From Trametopsis cervina (taxonomy: Eukaryota > Basidiomycota > Agaricomycetes > Polyporales > Irpicaceae), in contig MU278362.1 in NCBI GenBank assembly GCA_022385755.1, positions 264,251 through 328,250 on the forward strand: DNA of 64,000 nt, in the 5' to 3' direction. The notes beneath the pieces are model-generated. The model saw only the letters and a list, made by a program, of their open reading frames with translations, made no database searches and had not been told where the DNA came from. How positions within the stretch are numbered: position 1 is the stretch's first letter; each line of letters opens with the position of its first letter. This document shows positions 46,802 through 58,476 of the stretch, one piece after another. The position numbers and the translations under genes are program-made.

Positions 46802-49018
46802 ATGAGCGTGTTCGACCTCGACGCGAGCATCCGCGACGTTACGGCGAAGCTCGCAGACACCCAAAAGGTAGATGTGCTCATTTCAGCGATGCAGCATCTC
46901 CATCTCGAACGGTCAGTCGGTGGATTCTCCAGTTATCTCTATTCTATGCGTAATCAGCGCTTTCTCACATATGCATGTACTCGCGATGTGTGGCGTACCA
47001 TGATCCATTTTATTTGACTCGATTCTGAAGGTCATCTGCGCTTATCGAGAACTTCACCGAGTCCTGCCTGCAGCTGCCCAACCTGTCGCCCGAGCTCTCG
47101 AACAAGACGCTGCTTCTCCGGGCAAAGGCTCGACTCGCTGCCAACCTGCACACGAGTGCACACGAAGGTCGGGAGTCAGAGCGTCGACCATCGTTGTGCC
47201 GGAGCTAACCCCTTATTTTCCCGGTCGTGTGTTTTCAATTATCGACCCGTAGACCTGGAAGCGATCCTTGAGGTGGATCCTGACCACTCGGAGGCCCGAG
47301 CTCTGATAAATAGCGCAGTGCAACACCAGGTGCGCTCGTCCCCGAGTGGCAGGCCTCGCATGCTGACTTGTGTTGCAGTCAAACCACTCACCCGGGCTCT
47401 CTACGGAGATATGGCACGAGATCGCGCTATTGCTCCCTCGCCGAGACCTGAAGACACTTCTTTCCGTCCCTCATGTGCTCTCTAGGGTAGCGAGCCAGCT
47501 GCTGTTTCGCCAGGTCGATTTGCACTTCAGTGAGCGACTGTACTGTGCTTGTCGCTGTTGATGAGACTCAACGTCACACCTCGGCACTCTGGCTAGCATT
47601 GGATACAAAAGAATCTGAGCGGAGTGCGGATATCCTCACTCGAATCTTCACTGACCCGTCGTTTGCGCTCCACATTAGAACGCTCCGTCTTTTCGCGCCT
47701 GAGAAGAAGCAGCCGTCAACAATGGCGTTCCAGTCGAGTGCGTGATGCACACGAATAATGTCAGTAGAGTTTCTGACTACATCGCAGGGATTCTTGTGAA
47801 CGCACTCCCCAAACTCACAAATCTATGTCACGTGTACTGCAATATGGAGTGGAAGGACATTGAACTCTTCGTGCGCGCCTTAGAGAACACGCACCATAAG
47901 CTATGCGGCCTCTCGTTTGTGTGCGTCCTCTTTTTCTTTCTTTCTTTTTCTCTCTCTCTATCTACCTCTCCACCACACAACTTCACCTTGTCGCAGACCC
48001 ACAAATACCGCCCACTGGCTGCCCCCTAAATTCCGGCACCTCACCCAATTCACGTACTCCGCGTGCAGTGGATCGCCCCAGGGTGTCAACATCGAAAGCA
48101 AACAGTCGCTGCGGGCCGTGCATGCCCTCCTCCGCGAAAACAAAGAATCCCTGCGGGTCGTGCGCCTCGAGAATGCAAAGTGGACCTTCCCGTCTGAGTA
48201 CCTCGCTCTCCACAAACTCACACACCTCAACTTCTCCGGAACGCTTGGCCCTAACTCGACCGCACTCTTGGACATACTGAACCTGGGCGTGAATCTCGAG
48301 TCACTTCGGCTGCATGTCAGTGTGTTGTGCTGCGCCTCAGAGCAGCTCCGCAGGCACATGATATCCGGTGCGCACGCCCTGCCGTCTCTTCGACACTTTG
48401 CGTTTGTGCTCCACGACCATTGCGAAGCCGACGCGGACCTCTTTCCCGCGCTTGCAGACTTTCTGCGTGACCACGCGCATTTACACAGTCTACAGCTCAC
48501 AGTGGAAGGACCAAAGGCGCTGTCACTTTGGGGGTACGACGAAAGAGTGTGGAGCATCCTCCCGATCTTGTGGAGGCTGAAGACATTAGATGTAATGCTG
48601 CTGAAAAGCATTCCTCCGAATGTGGCGATGTGGCTCGTCCCGCACGGCCTGACGTCGCTCTCGCTGCATTCTTTCGCAAAAGTACCGACTAGTTTCGTCA
48701 AAGTACGATTGTCTCCTGATATATTGTGACGTCCTCCATTAACGTACGATATAGCAACTGCGGGACGGTCTCCACCCAAATCTGCGCTTCATCGGCCTCT
48801 TGTTTCGCGTCGAGAACGTCGTGGAGGTGATCGCGCATAGCTTCCCCATGGTGCGCGCCGCCCGCGTCAGAGACAAGTTTTACACTGTCCATAACACCGC
48901 AGCGCGCGGCGTGCAGGTGGAAGAGTGGCCCCAGAGCCGCGCGCTACACCACGCGGGCGAATGGCTTGAGTGGTTTGGGTGCGAGCATCCGTGGAGGAAC
49001 CCCATGGAGTGTGATTAA
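46802..49018 (+). CDS. TPR-like/F-box/LRR protein, copy 2
   Basis: Exon 1 46802-46911 (MSVFDLDASIRDVTAKLADT), then a TPR-like exon, exon 3 47253-47329 (LEAILEVDPDHSEARALINS) and exon 4 from 47379 with the F-box LSTEIWHEIALLLPRRDL. LRR exons follow from about 47640: LTNLCHVYCNMEWKDI, then after a C/T-rich intron FRHLTQFTYSACSG, LTHLNFSGTLGPNSTALLDI, LESLRLHVSVLCCASEQL and LTSLSLHSFAK. Final exon encodes QLRDGLHPNLRFIGLLF to EHPWRNPMECD. No disabling change seen. Role as SCF receptor inferred from the F-box. Closer to copy 3 than to copy 1. Confidence 0.8.
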
Positions 49019-49560
49019 CGTATGGGAGGCATTGGTGGGAGAAATTCGATCACCTATCTCACAACACGTGGACATCCTTCAACAATGCTTACACCTCCTG
49101 GGAATCTATCCTTTCGTGAGAAGATCGACACATACCTTATTCTTCTGCGTCGATACCTACGGTAAATTGCCAACTGTAGAGGTGACATAGTGCACGACGG
49201 GCTGAGCCCGGCGACCACCTGTATGCCTAACCTTGATTCAATTGCTGCACCGCGACCTGGAAGCCGCGCAACAGCTTGCATAAAACATTGAGTAGTACTG
49301 CATGGTCACAAGTATTCACCACGCTATCACGCTCAATGTACATTCCATCGCTTTACAAACCTTAGCCACTGATATTCTTTTCCCGGATGATCGCCACATG
49401 CTAAAGCATCCGAGGACCAGGGGTGTACCTCGGTTTAGGAGCTAGAGGATGTTATCGAAGTCTTCCCATTCTACCTCTTTCTCTACCGCAGTCTACTGAC
49501 AACTATTTTACTATTTGTAGTGCATTGCTAGCAGCACCCACTGCACTTAACGCGGTCGCG
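49019..49560. other. 3' flank of F-box copy 2, no gene seen
   Basis: Short frames only; no similarity recognised. Confidence 0.35.
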
Positions 49561-51838
49561 CGGATGATTGAACGACTATTTTACGCCCAACGATCATCAG
49601 GAAACAGGAATGGTGCTACACGATCTGTCCCTGTTTCCTGATAATCTGCTCGCAGAACCCTCGTGGGCCGCCGGTTTGGGAGTACTTCAACGTCGCTCTA
49701 TTGGAAGGTCGAAGCCGTGGGACTTCTGCGCTGCAGCATCTCATGCTCCCTGGATGACTCTCACGATGTAATCAGCCATTCGCTCGCCTTGCTGCTACAC
49801 CCATTGACACTGCTGCTGCGTTCCCCTCAGTTCATGTCATCTCCGCGTTCTAGGCGTGATGTCGCTCTGCAGGTGACCGTCTCTACAAACAGGAAGGGTC
49901 ACCGTAGACAGCACACCGGCGGTTAAGAGCAATTCATAGAAGATGCCTGGCATGGAGGGCTATTCATCGATACCGCGCGGTAGGCACGCCTTCCACGGGG
50001 CCACGAACGCCCTGTCTGCAGAGCTGGCAGTAAATATATGCGAGGTGTTGACCATTCTCTCGTCCCTCTGCCCTACACACCACTCCTCTCTCCGTGGCCA
50101 TCAGCGGACTCGGAACGTACGGCCTCTCCTCTGCAGCTCTTTTCGGTGTTAGCTTCACCGCAACCTCCTAAATCTCATGCCACATTCTGTCATATCCCGC
50201 CCCGTGTCTCGTTCGACCTCAAGACGATCGTCGGTTCGCTTGGGTCGCAGGTTGTCTCACAGTAACTGGGACTATCGATAATCTTCGGCTACTTCCAGCG
50301 GCACAAAAGATGCGCGCTCACTCCCTGCCTGTGGCACGCAAGCAAACCCGGCACATGTCCTTAATCGCGATACACCCATAGGCTGGGCTGTTATTCAGAA
50401 AGTCGTGGCTGAATCTGACAAGGATGACATTGAAGGTGTCAAGGGTGACATCGACACTCCTCGTTTTCGTAAGCTCACATGTAACTTATTTGTGATCAAG
50501 TCCTGACACCCTTCCAAGAATGGTCTGTTCTCTGCCGTTCTTTCAGCGAATGGCGAGTGGCTGAATGCTCAGCACGACACTCTATCTCTCATCATCAAGC
50601 TGGTTGCGGTTGACCCTGTGTAATTTATGGACAATACAGCGGCTGTTAGGCGCATGATTTCGTTCTCGAACTTGGTTGCGGCGGAGGTGAAGCTACTGAC
50701 ATTGCTCATCAAGTCTTACCCACGTACATTCTACCTTTATGTGAACGACGAGGGTTTCAGTAGGAACACCGCTGGTATGTGGATTGTTCTCGTTTGTGTC
50801 CATGTCGCTTCTGATACGTTTACTTCACCAGCTCTGTCTCACCTCAACGCCGTTATCGAGACTATCGCAGTAAACTATCCGGATCAGCTCACAAGGCTGT
50901 CCGTGCTGGAGGCTTGCAGAAGTCTTGCAGCGAGCGTGTGTGGTGTCAGGTTCGATATCAACGGTACAGTCTTGATAAACAGCTGGCGCGGGATCTTTGC
51001 CGCATTGGCTTTGTGGGTACAGGCCACGCCGATGCTCGAAGATGGAACAGACGAAGAAGCCCGCACGATAGCCTTGTGATTCGATTGGCTTTCCAGTGTG
51101 GATGCGCGAAACGAGGACGACAATCGCTACGACGAGCGGGAATATTCGGCGTGGCATGCGTCATTTAGGCCAGACATGTCTCCCATCCCCGACAGCTTCT
51201 ATCTGGTGCTTATGCAGAGGATGAGGCGTCTTCAGGAAATGGTTCCCAAGGAGAAAGAGGTAGCTAAGATGGACATCGAGCTGGACCTGCGCAAATTAGC
51301 CCCAGATGATCTCGACAATAGCGCGGCTGGCCCGCCAACGGAACGTATCGAGGGATTTAGTGGTGGTACTGTGGCTGCCGATCATACTGGAGGAGTAAAC
51401 ACACCCGACGCACCCGAAAGTGGTGGAGATTCCCGCAGTGATATTGAAGGCGCGGACGCACCTCGCGGTGCAGAGAAACATGAAAAGACTAGAAACACAC
51501 CGGAGATAGTTGCAGGTGGACTTGAGCCTGATGCAAACGTCGACCTTGTTCTCAAGGCAAGCGGTCGTGAGTCTAGGGCGGATAATAGCCACGACGATGA
51601 ACAGGACGGGGCGATCTTGGAAGACACGGCGGAATTGAATTCGGAGGCGGCGGGGCTTCCTCATAACAAGCCTTCAGAGGACACACTTCCCGAGGCTGCG
51701 AAACTCTCCGACACAAAGTCTCCAAACGACGCACGCCCTGAGGCGGAAAATGTCGCAGACAATCCGGACGCTCTCCTTGTCACCCGCTTGCCTCTCCTAC
51801 CGCCAACAATACTATTGCGCAGCTGCTGTTCATCGTAA
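49561..51838 (+). pseudogene. Decayed unrecognised gene with acidic C-terminal tail
   Basis: Coding-like fragments lie in order but in shifting frames. Near 49570 LNDYFTPNDHQETGMVLHDL in one frame continues as NPRGPPVWEYFNVALLEG in another, which indicates a frameshift near 49650. Further fragments are GWAVIQKVVAESDKDDIEGV (50385), a 150-codon frame at 50627-51079 (LLTLLIKSYPRTFYLYVNDE, ...LSVLEACRSL), a stop at 51077-51079, then 51098-51838 with LVLMQRMRRLQEMVPKEKEV and a long Asp/Glu/Ala-rich disordered tail. I do not recognise the family; helical repeats of the HEAT/ARM kind are possible. It may instead be an intron-rich live gene I could not splice. Confidence 0.45.
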
Positions 51839-52379
51839 TGCGCATGGAGGACGACAGCCTATGGATGTTTGCTGATGTGCAGTTGGTCTTGCAGTTCAGC
51901 ATCCCAGTCGTGCAGCGAGCGATGACGCACGAGGATGAGATCCCGTTCGTGTTCTTACCGCAGCTGTACCGCGACCGCGAGTTCCGCCGCGGCCATCTGC
52001 GCTTCAGTGGCATACTGATGGGCCCGAGAGGCACCGCGCTGTATATACGGCCTCGCCTCAAGCATCCGACGGGGCTTGACGTGCACGCATTGAGCGGACA
52101 TGGATCGGAGCGTCATGCGCTTGTGTGCGAGAGGGAGGCTGTCGTGGCTGACGCATGTGAGGGCCTTCTGTGGAACCTTAACGATGTGGAGGGGGATAAG
52201 GATGCGAATGAGGAACAGGAACAGGTAGGAGGAAAGTGAAAATCGCTGTTGAAGGAGCTGTGGACGCTGGACGACGAGGATGTGAGCTTGTCGGCGATGG
52301 ATTATGAGAGGCGAGGGGGCTCGTTGCGGTCGGAGAAGACAATGGGAAGGTTGTAGTTCTCGATCTTGTACCTGAGTAG
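51789..52379 (+). pseudogene. Truncated, frameshifted third F-box/beta-type paralogue
   Basis: Matches only the C-terminal third of the 43494 and 41351 genes: LASPTANNTIAQ (compare SPTANKSGSQ), IPFVFLPQLYRDREFRRGHL, GILMGPRGTALYIRPRL, DVHALSGHGSERHALVCERE, ELWTLDDEDVSLSAMDYE. A stop at 52237 interrupts, and one base is missing or added near 52308 so that ARGLVAVGEDNGKVVVLDLV appears in another frame before a final stop. No F-box exon is present. It joins directly onto the decayed gene upstream. Confidence 0.8.
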
Positions 52380-52654
52380 ACTACAGTGTGAACTCATTCA
52401 TCAATGCAATATTAATTGGCAAGATTCCCAAACTTACACGAGTGTTGAAGTGGACAGACCCCTTCGTGCAATGTTCTTGGCACAAAATAACGACTTTACA
52501 GACTCTCCTCTCATTGTCTGAGGCTACTGTGTCCAACGACGCAGACTCTGCATCCGCGCCCACATGATAGATCTCGGTGGGGAGATAGACGCCCTAGGAA
52601 TCGAGGGCTCCCAACACGCTCCCACACAGTGCGCACATCCAACTACCACTTAAC

Positions 52655-52690
52655 CCCTACCGCGGCGGTCTCTCAACCAGCACAATCTCA
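52655..52690 (+). promoter_or_regulatory. Conserved upstream block of F-box copy 3
   Basis: Same CCGCGGCGGTCTCTCAACCA block as before copy 2, about 190 bases before the ATG. Confidence 0.45.
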
Positions 52691-52870
52691 AGTTATCTGA
52701 ATCCGCAGAACTATAGGCCGCGACCGCTCTGTAACGCAACGTGTGCAAGCAGAGATAGGTGGGCGCGTGGCTGGCGATCGCAGCACCGTACCTGCCCATC
52801 TCACGAGCATATCTGAAGTACAGTTACTGCAACGCCTCCCAATCAAATACTGTCCTCTACCTCGCAAATC

Positions 52871-54013
52871 ATGAGCGTGTTCAACCTCGACGTGAGCATC
52901 CACGACGTTATGGCGGAGCTCGCAGACTTCCAAAAGGTAGATGTGCTCATCTCAGCGATGCAGCACCTCCATCTCGAACGGTCAGTCAGTGGATTCTTCA
53001 GTTATCTCTATTCTACGTGTAATCAGCGCTTTCTCACACATGCATGTACTCGCGATGTGTGGCGTACCATGTTTTATTTTATTTGACTGGATTCTGAAGG
53101 TCATCTGCGCTTATCGAGAACTTCACCGAGTCCTGCCTGCAGCTGCCCAACCTGCCGCCCGAGCTCTCGAACAAGACGCTGCTTCTCCGGGCAAAGGCTC
53201 GACTCGCTACCAACCTGCACGCGAGTGCACACGAAGGTCGGGAGTCAGACCGTCGACCATCGTTGTGCCGGAGCTAACCTCTTCTTTTCCCGGTCGTGTG
53301 TTCTCAATTCTCGACGCCATATCCTTGTAGACCTGGAAGCGATCCTTGAGGTAGATCCTGACCACTCGGAGGCCCGAGCTCTGATAAATAGCGCAGTGCA
53401 ACACCAGGTGCGCTCGTCCCCGAGTGGCAGGCCTCGCATGCTGACTTGTGTTGCAGTCAAACCACTCGCCCGAGCTCTCTACGGAGATATGGCACGAGAT
53501 CGCGCTATTGCTCCCTCGCCGCGACCTCAAGACCCTTCTCTCCGTCCCTCATGTGCTCTCTAGGGTAGCGAGCCAGCTGCTGTTTTGCCAGGTCGATTTG
53601 CACTTCAGTGAGCGACTGTACTGTGCTTGTCGCTGTTGATGAGGCTCAACGTCACACGTCGGCACTCTGGCTAGCATTAGATACAAAAGAATCTGAGCGG
53701 AGTGCGGACATCCTCACTCGAATCATCACTGACCCCTCGTTCGCGCTCAATATTAGGACGCTCCGTCTTTTTGCGCCTGGGACGAACCAGTCGTCAACAG
53801 TAGCCGAGCAGATAAGTGGGTGGCGCACATAAACAATTTCAGTCTAGTTCTTGACCACATTGCAGGTGTTCTCGTGAATGCACTCCCGAAGCTCACAAAT
53901 CTATGCAATATGTACTGCAATACGCGGTGGTTTGATATCAAATCCTTCGTGCACGCCTTAGAGAGCACGCACCCTAGGCTGTGCGGCCTCTCGTTCGTGT
54001 GCGTCTTTTTCTT

Positions 54014-54085
<72 letters not shown>

Positions 54086-55110
54086 TACCGTACCTAACCT
54101 CACCACCTCCCCCTGTCGTAGTTCTGCAAACACTGGTGGCTGGCTGACCCCTAGATTCCGGCACATCACTCAACTTACGTACTCCGCGTACGGCGCATCG
54201 CCCCAATATGTGAACATTTTCCTCCGCCGAAACAAAGAGTCACTGCGGGCCTTGTGCCTCAAGAATGCAAAGTGGACCCTCCCGTCCGAGTATCTCGCTC
54301 TCCACAAACTCACCTACCTCAACTTCACTGGAAAGCTCGATCGTGGCTCGACCGCACTATCGGACATACTGCGCCTAGGCGTGAAGCTCGAGTCGCTTCG
54401 GCTGCATGTCAATGTGTTGTGCCGCGCGTCAGAGCAGCTCCGCGAGCACATTCTTCCCGGTGTGCAAGCTCTGCCGTCTCTTCGACACTTTGCGTTTGCG
54501 CTCTTGGGCCAGTGTGAGGTTGACCCGGACCTCTTCCCTGCGCTCACAGATTTCCTGCGCGGCCGCACGAACTTGTATAGTCTGCAGCTCACACCTCAGG
54601 GGCTAGGGGCGCACGAACGTTTTGGGTACGACGAGAGAGTGTGGAGCGTCCTCCCGGGCTTGACGGGGCTGAAGGCCTTAGATGTAATGCTAACGGGCAG
54701 CATTCCGCTGATGATAGTAATGTGGCTCATCCCGCGCGGCGTGACGACGCTTTCGCTGCATTTGTTGGCAGCGCAGTCCTCAATTACTCGCATCTCGGTA
54801 AGACACTCTGATATGTTGTGACATCCTCTGTTAACGTGCGATACAGCAACTACGGGACGGCCTCCCCCCAAACTTGCGCTTCATCGGCCTCTCGTTCCTT
54901 GTCGGGAGTGTTGTGGAAGTAATCACGCATGTCTTCCCCATGGTGCGAGTCGCCCGCGTCAGAGACAAGTTCTACACTGTCCATAGCACCGTAGCACACG
55001 GCGTGGAGGTGGAAGAGTGGCCTCAGAGCCGCGCGGTGCACCACGCAGGCGAATGGCTTGAGCGGTTTGGGTGCGAGCATCCGTGGGGAAACCCCATGGA
55101 GTGTGATTAG
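52871..55110 (+). CDS. TPR-like/F-box/LRR protein, copy 3
   Basis: Parallels copy 2 exon by exon: MSVFNLDVSIHDVMAELADF, LEAILEVDPDHSEARALINS, F-box LSTEIWHEIALLLPRRDL with Cys replacing Arg later in QLLFCQVDLHFS, LRR segments LTNLCNMYCNTRWFDI, LTYLNFTGKLDRGSTALSDI, LESLRLHVNVLCRASEQL, ending EHPWGNPMECD. Relative to copy 2 it lacks about 14 residues after SPQYVNI. The intron after CGLSFV contains a (CT)n microsatellite of about 32 units (54019-54082). The frame is open. Tandem duplicate of copy 2, about 6 kb apart. Confidence 0.8.
54019..54082 (+). repeat. (CT)n microsatellite in an intron
   Basis: About 32 uninterrupted CT units within the polypyrimidine stretch of an F-box copy 3 intron; copy 2 has a shorter, interrupted C/T tract at the same place. 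Confidence 0.95.
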
Positions 55111-55681
55111 CGTATGGGAGGCATCGATATCGGTGGAAGAGGGCGTAGGTTGGTGGGAGTGGACACCGTGACTGCGCGGCGGTCCATTTTTGCGAGGATC
55201 TAACTTGCATCTGAGTGAGTTGTATGATTACTGTAGTGTACCTAAGCTTGTGGTGTCTGTTTTATGTCATGTACTACACTCTTGTGACTCACGTTGAGTT
55301 ATAAGATTATGATTTCTATGTAGAACCGTACAATCTACCATTCAAACCTCGTGTAGAAAGAATATTTCCATGATTGTGATTCGTATATAGAATTTTACAA
55401 TCTACTGCTCATTGTCAAGCAAACCTACTATAGAACAAGCATCTCTATGCCTTCTTGCGGTCTGCTCAATGTTATCATTACCGGCGGCGATGGGGCAGAT
55501 GTCGACAACCACGTGAAGAAGAAATCGAGGTTGATAAACGCCCATGCCAATCGCGACTATCACATGCAAAACCCCCTCGCCCGCAAACGCAGGACCGTGT
55601 TTGCTTAAAATTAAGCTCGACTTGCGCTATCTCGTCCTGCAACCCACGCTCACCCCCCAGCCTCCTTTCACTCACGCTACA
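55111..55681. other. Intergenic, no gene seen
   Basis: AT-rich 3' flank followed by the perilipin promoter; a C-rich 5' leader (CCCCCCAGCCTCC) precedes the ATG. Confidence 0.4.
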
Positions 55682-56873
55682 ATGGCCACTGAGACAGAGA
55701 CCCAGCCCCAGCTCGCCGCCGCTCCCGCTGCTCCAGAGCTCACAGCCCTGTACCGCGTCGCCTCCATTCCGCTAGTGGCGACATCTCTCGATTCGATCCA
55801 CCAGACACTGACCAACAACCCGTACACGCGTACACCGTACGCAACGGCCCAGGGGCTGTCCAAGGCTGCCCTCGGGTACACCGAGCCCCTGCAGAAGACG
55901 ATTGCACCGCTCATCGTCCGCGCGGACGGGCTGGCGAACAAGGGCCTCGATGTCGTCGAGGCACGGTATCCGTACCCGTTCAAGACGCCCACGGAGGACA
56001 TTGTGAAGGACCTCAGGGGTCGCAGCGATCAGGCGAAGGATATTGCGAACAAAACGATTGATGAGCGGTTCGTGCACCCTGCTGTGAACGTCGCACAGGG
56101 CATCGATCAGGTACGTCGTTCTTACGCCTGGTATGCCTTGTCGGTGTGCTCATACCGTTGATATCAGAGGTTTGCGCCTGTGGTAGACTACATTGAAGTA
56201 GCGGTCAAAAAGGTGCACTCCCAAACCGGTTCGCCTACGGCGGAATCTCCCAAAGAGGGCGAAGCCCCCAAATTCCAGTATCAGCGCGCATACATCCTCT
56301 CGAAGGACCTCACCGGCCAGCTCTACTCGTTCTCGAGCGAGCAGATCAACCAGATCAAGACCCAGAACGCGTATGTTCAACGTGCCTCAGAGGCCGCGCA
56401 GCGTGTTAGCGAGGTGGCCTCAACCTCGTACGGCGCAGCGCAGGAGAAGGTCCAGGCCGTGAGCGACGTCATGCTGCAGGAGCTGCAGCGGGTCCAGGTC
56501 AGTCCATTCCCAAACCCAATAAATGCGGCAGCCTAATACTAATACACTGAATATCTCGCAGCAATCTACGGCGGCACTCCCGAACCAGCTGCACGCGTCC
56601 TTCCACGACATCTCGTCGAATCTCACATCGACGATCAACGACATCTCTGCTATACTCTCCTCGCCCGAGCCGTTCCAAGAGCGCGCGGGCAAGGTGCGCG
56701 AGACGGTGCAGCAGCGCGTGACGCCGCTCCTCGACGCGACGGCCGCGCGTGTGCAGGAGCTGCTCGACACGCTCAGGGGCAAGGCGGCGGCGGAGAAGCA
56801 GGCGGTCACAGAGGGAGTGGAGGCTGCCTCTGATGCTGCTGCTAACGGGAACGGGAATGGCCATACTGCGTAA
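55682..56873 (+). CDS. Perilipin-like lipid droplet protein, 356 aa
   Basis: Three exons (55682-56110, 56168-56497, 56562-56873) sum to 1071 bp. After an Ala/Pro/Gln-rich N-terminus comes the perilipin domain: LYRVASIPLVATSLDSIHQT, LSKAALGYTEPLQKTIAPLI, ADGLANKGLDVVEARYPYPF, AKDIANKTIDERFVHPAVNV. The rest is amphipathic helix (ASEAAQRVSEVASTSYGAAQ) with an Ala-rich tail. Fungal perilipins coat lipid droplets and limit lipolysis. Length fits. No transmembrane segment. Regulation not visible. Confidence 0.85.
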
Positions 56874-57594
56874 ATGCTCGTTGGAAATGAGGTTGTGAAC
56901 TAGGTTCGCTCCGTCTGCTGTTCTTGGTCTTATCCTCTTGAATTGGTCCTGTTTGGTATCACATGCCTCGCGCTGCCCCTTTCTTTCTCAACTTCATAGA
57001 TTTCTGTAGTTAGCTTCACAAGATAGACGATCGCTCTCTTTCCCTGCCGCGTTGTGCCCCCTCTCCGTATAGACTCTCATGTATCCAATCCCGCGCCCAC
57101 CCCAGTTCTATGTCCCCCGCTCGTTCTTCTATTGCAAGAGCTCCCTTTCCGCATCTGCCGTTTCTTATCCTGTATCAGCATCTCCGTCTTTCATAAACCC
57201 AAGATTTGCAGGTAGCACAGAGAAAATAACACACCGCGCTTTATGGCTTTTCAGGCTGCATACTACCTCAGGCATATGTCGTCTTGCGGTCCTTCTGCCT
57301 CAACTCTAGGGCTTCGAACCCGCTCAAAACATCGGTGATAATAGAACCAGTCATATTGTATCCTCCGTACCAAGCTGCTGTATCGTCCAGGCTCATATAT
57401 CATGATCGCCGTGCAGTCTGAGGCGGGCGCAATACGTCATGCTGGTCGGCGTAGAATCACGTGATGCTCGATAAGATTCCTTTCCTCCTTCAGCGGGCGC
57501 GTTACGCACCCGCACTTCACCATCACGCAATCTTGTAAGCCTTCGTCTCTGCTATATAACCCTTCATACAGCACCGTCTCACGAACGCACATTC
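56874..57594. other. Intergenic, perilipin 3' flank and MsrA promoter
   Basis: Pyrimidine-rich, without a supported gene. A TATATAA motif at 57553-57559 lies about 40 bases before the MsrA start. Confidence 0.45.
57553..57559 (+). promoter_or_regulatory. TATA box of MsrA
   Basis: TATATAA about 42 bases upstream of the ATG at 57595. Confidence 0.45.
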
Positions 57595-58476
57595 ATGCTC
57601 ACGACCCTCCTGCGCACCTTCCTCCCGTTTGCTCGTCCCATCGCACTTCAAAACACACCAGGCTCAGTTAGCGCACTTACGACCATGGCAGGTGCGTCCG
57701 ACCCTTCCCCTCCTTGCGTCTGACCCGCGCTGCGGAACCTGAGACTGACTTGGCTGTGCGGTGTACAGGTACATCACCCGAAATCGCTACGTTCGCCGCA
57801 GGCTGCTTCTGGGGCGTCGAGCACATCTTCCTGAAGCACTACCCCATCAAGGAGAACAAAGGCATCCTGAAGACCGCCGTCGGCTACACAGGCGGGCGCG
57901 AGGACGCGGCGAACCCGGACTACCGCACAGTGTGCTCGGGCACGACGAATCATGCTGAGGCGCTGCGCATCGAGTTTGATCCCAGTATTGTGAAGTACGA
58001 TGAGTTGGTCGGTGCGTGGCGGGGTTGATGGCAGTGTGGAGGAGTGTGTGCTGATGCGGTGCGGTGCGGTAGAGTTCTTTTACAGGACGCATGACCCGAC
58101 GACTGTGAATAGCCAGGGTGCTGATGTCGGTACCCGTGCGTTACTCGTTTCCTACCCTTATGATATACACTCGGTTGCTCATGGACGGAAATTATTGCAG
58201 AGTATCGCTCCGCTATATTCTACAACACCCCAGAGCAGCTCGAGATCGCAAAACGCGTGACGGAGGAAGTACAGGCAAAGCACTTCACGCCCAAAGGTGC
58301 GGTCACCCTCTTGTTACCTCTACCCAGTTTCTCATCTATTTGTGTATGCAGGCAAGAAGATCGTGACGGAGATCACGGCTGCAGGCCAGTGGTGGGACGC
58401 GGAAGCGTACCACCAGGAGTATCTGCACAAGAACCCGTCCGGGTACCAGTGCCCCACGCACCGGCTGCACTGGTAG
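57595..58476 (+). CDS. MsrA: Peptide methionine-S-sulfoxide reductase, 207 aa
   Basis: Five exons (57595-57691, 57769-58011, 58073-58135, 58201-58296, 58352-58476) sum to 624 bp. Catalytic motif GCFWGVEHIF with the nucleophilic cysteine, then VGYTGG, NPDYRTVCSGTTNHAEALRI and FFYRTHDPTTVNSQGADVGT, QYRSAIFY, all hallmarks of MsrA, which reduces the S epimer of methionine sulfoxide using thioredoxin. The first 31 residues (MLTTLLRTFLPFARPIALQN) look like a mitochondrial presequence, and an internal ATG in frame at 57685, shortly before the conserved part (MAGTSPEIATF), would give a cytosolic form. Use of both starts is inferred. Confidence 0.95.

Noticed and set aside
53958..54206. Minus-strand Arg/Glu-repeat frame over the microsatellite
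   Set aside because: It is only the translation of the (CT)n repeat in an intron.
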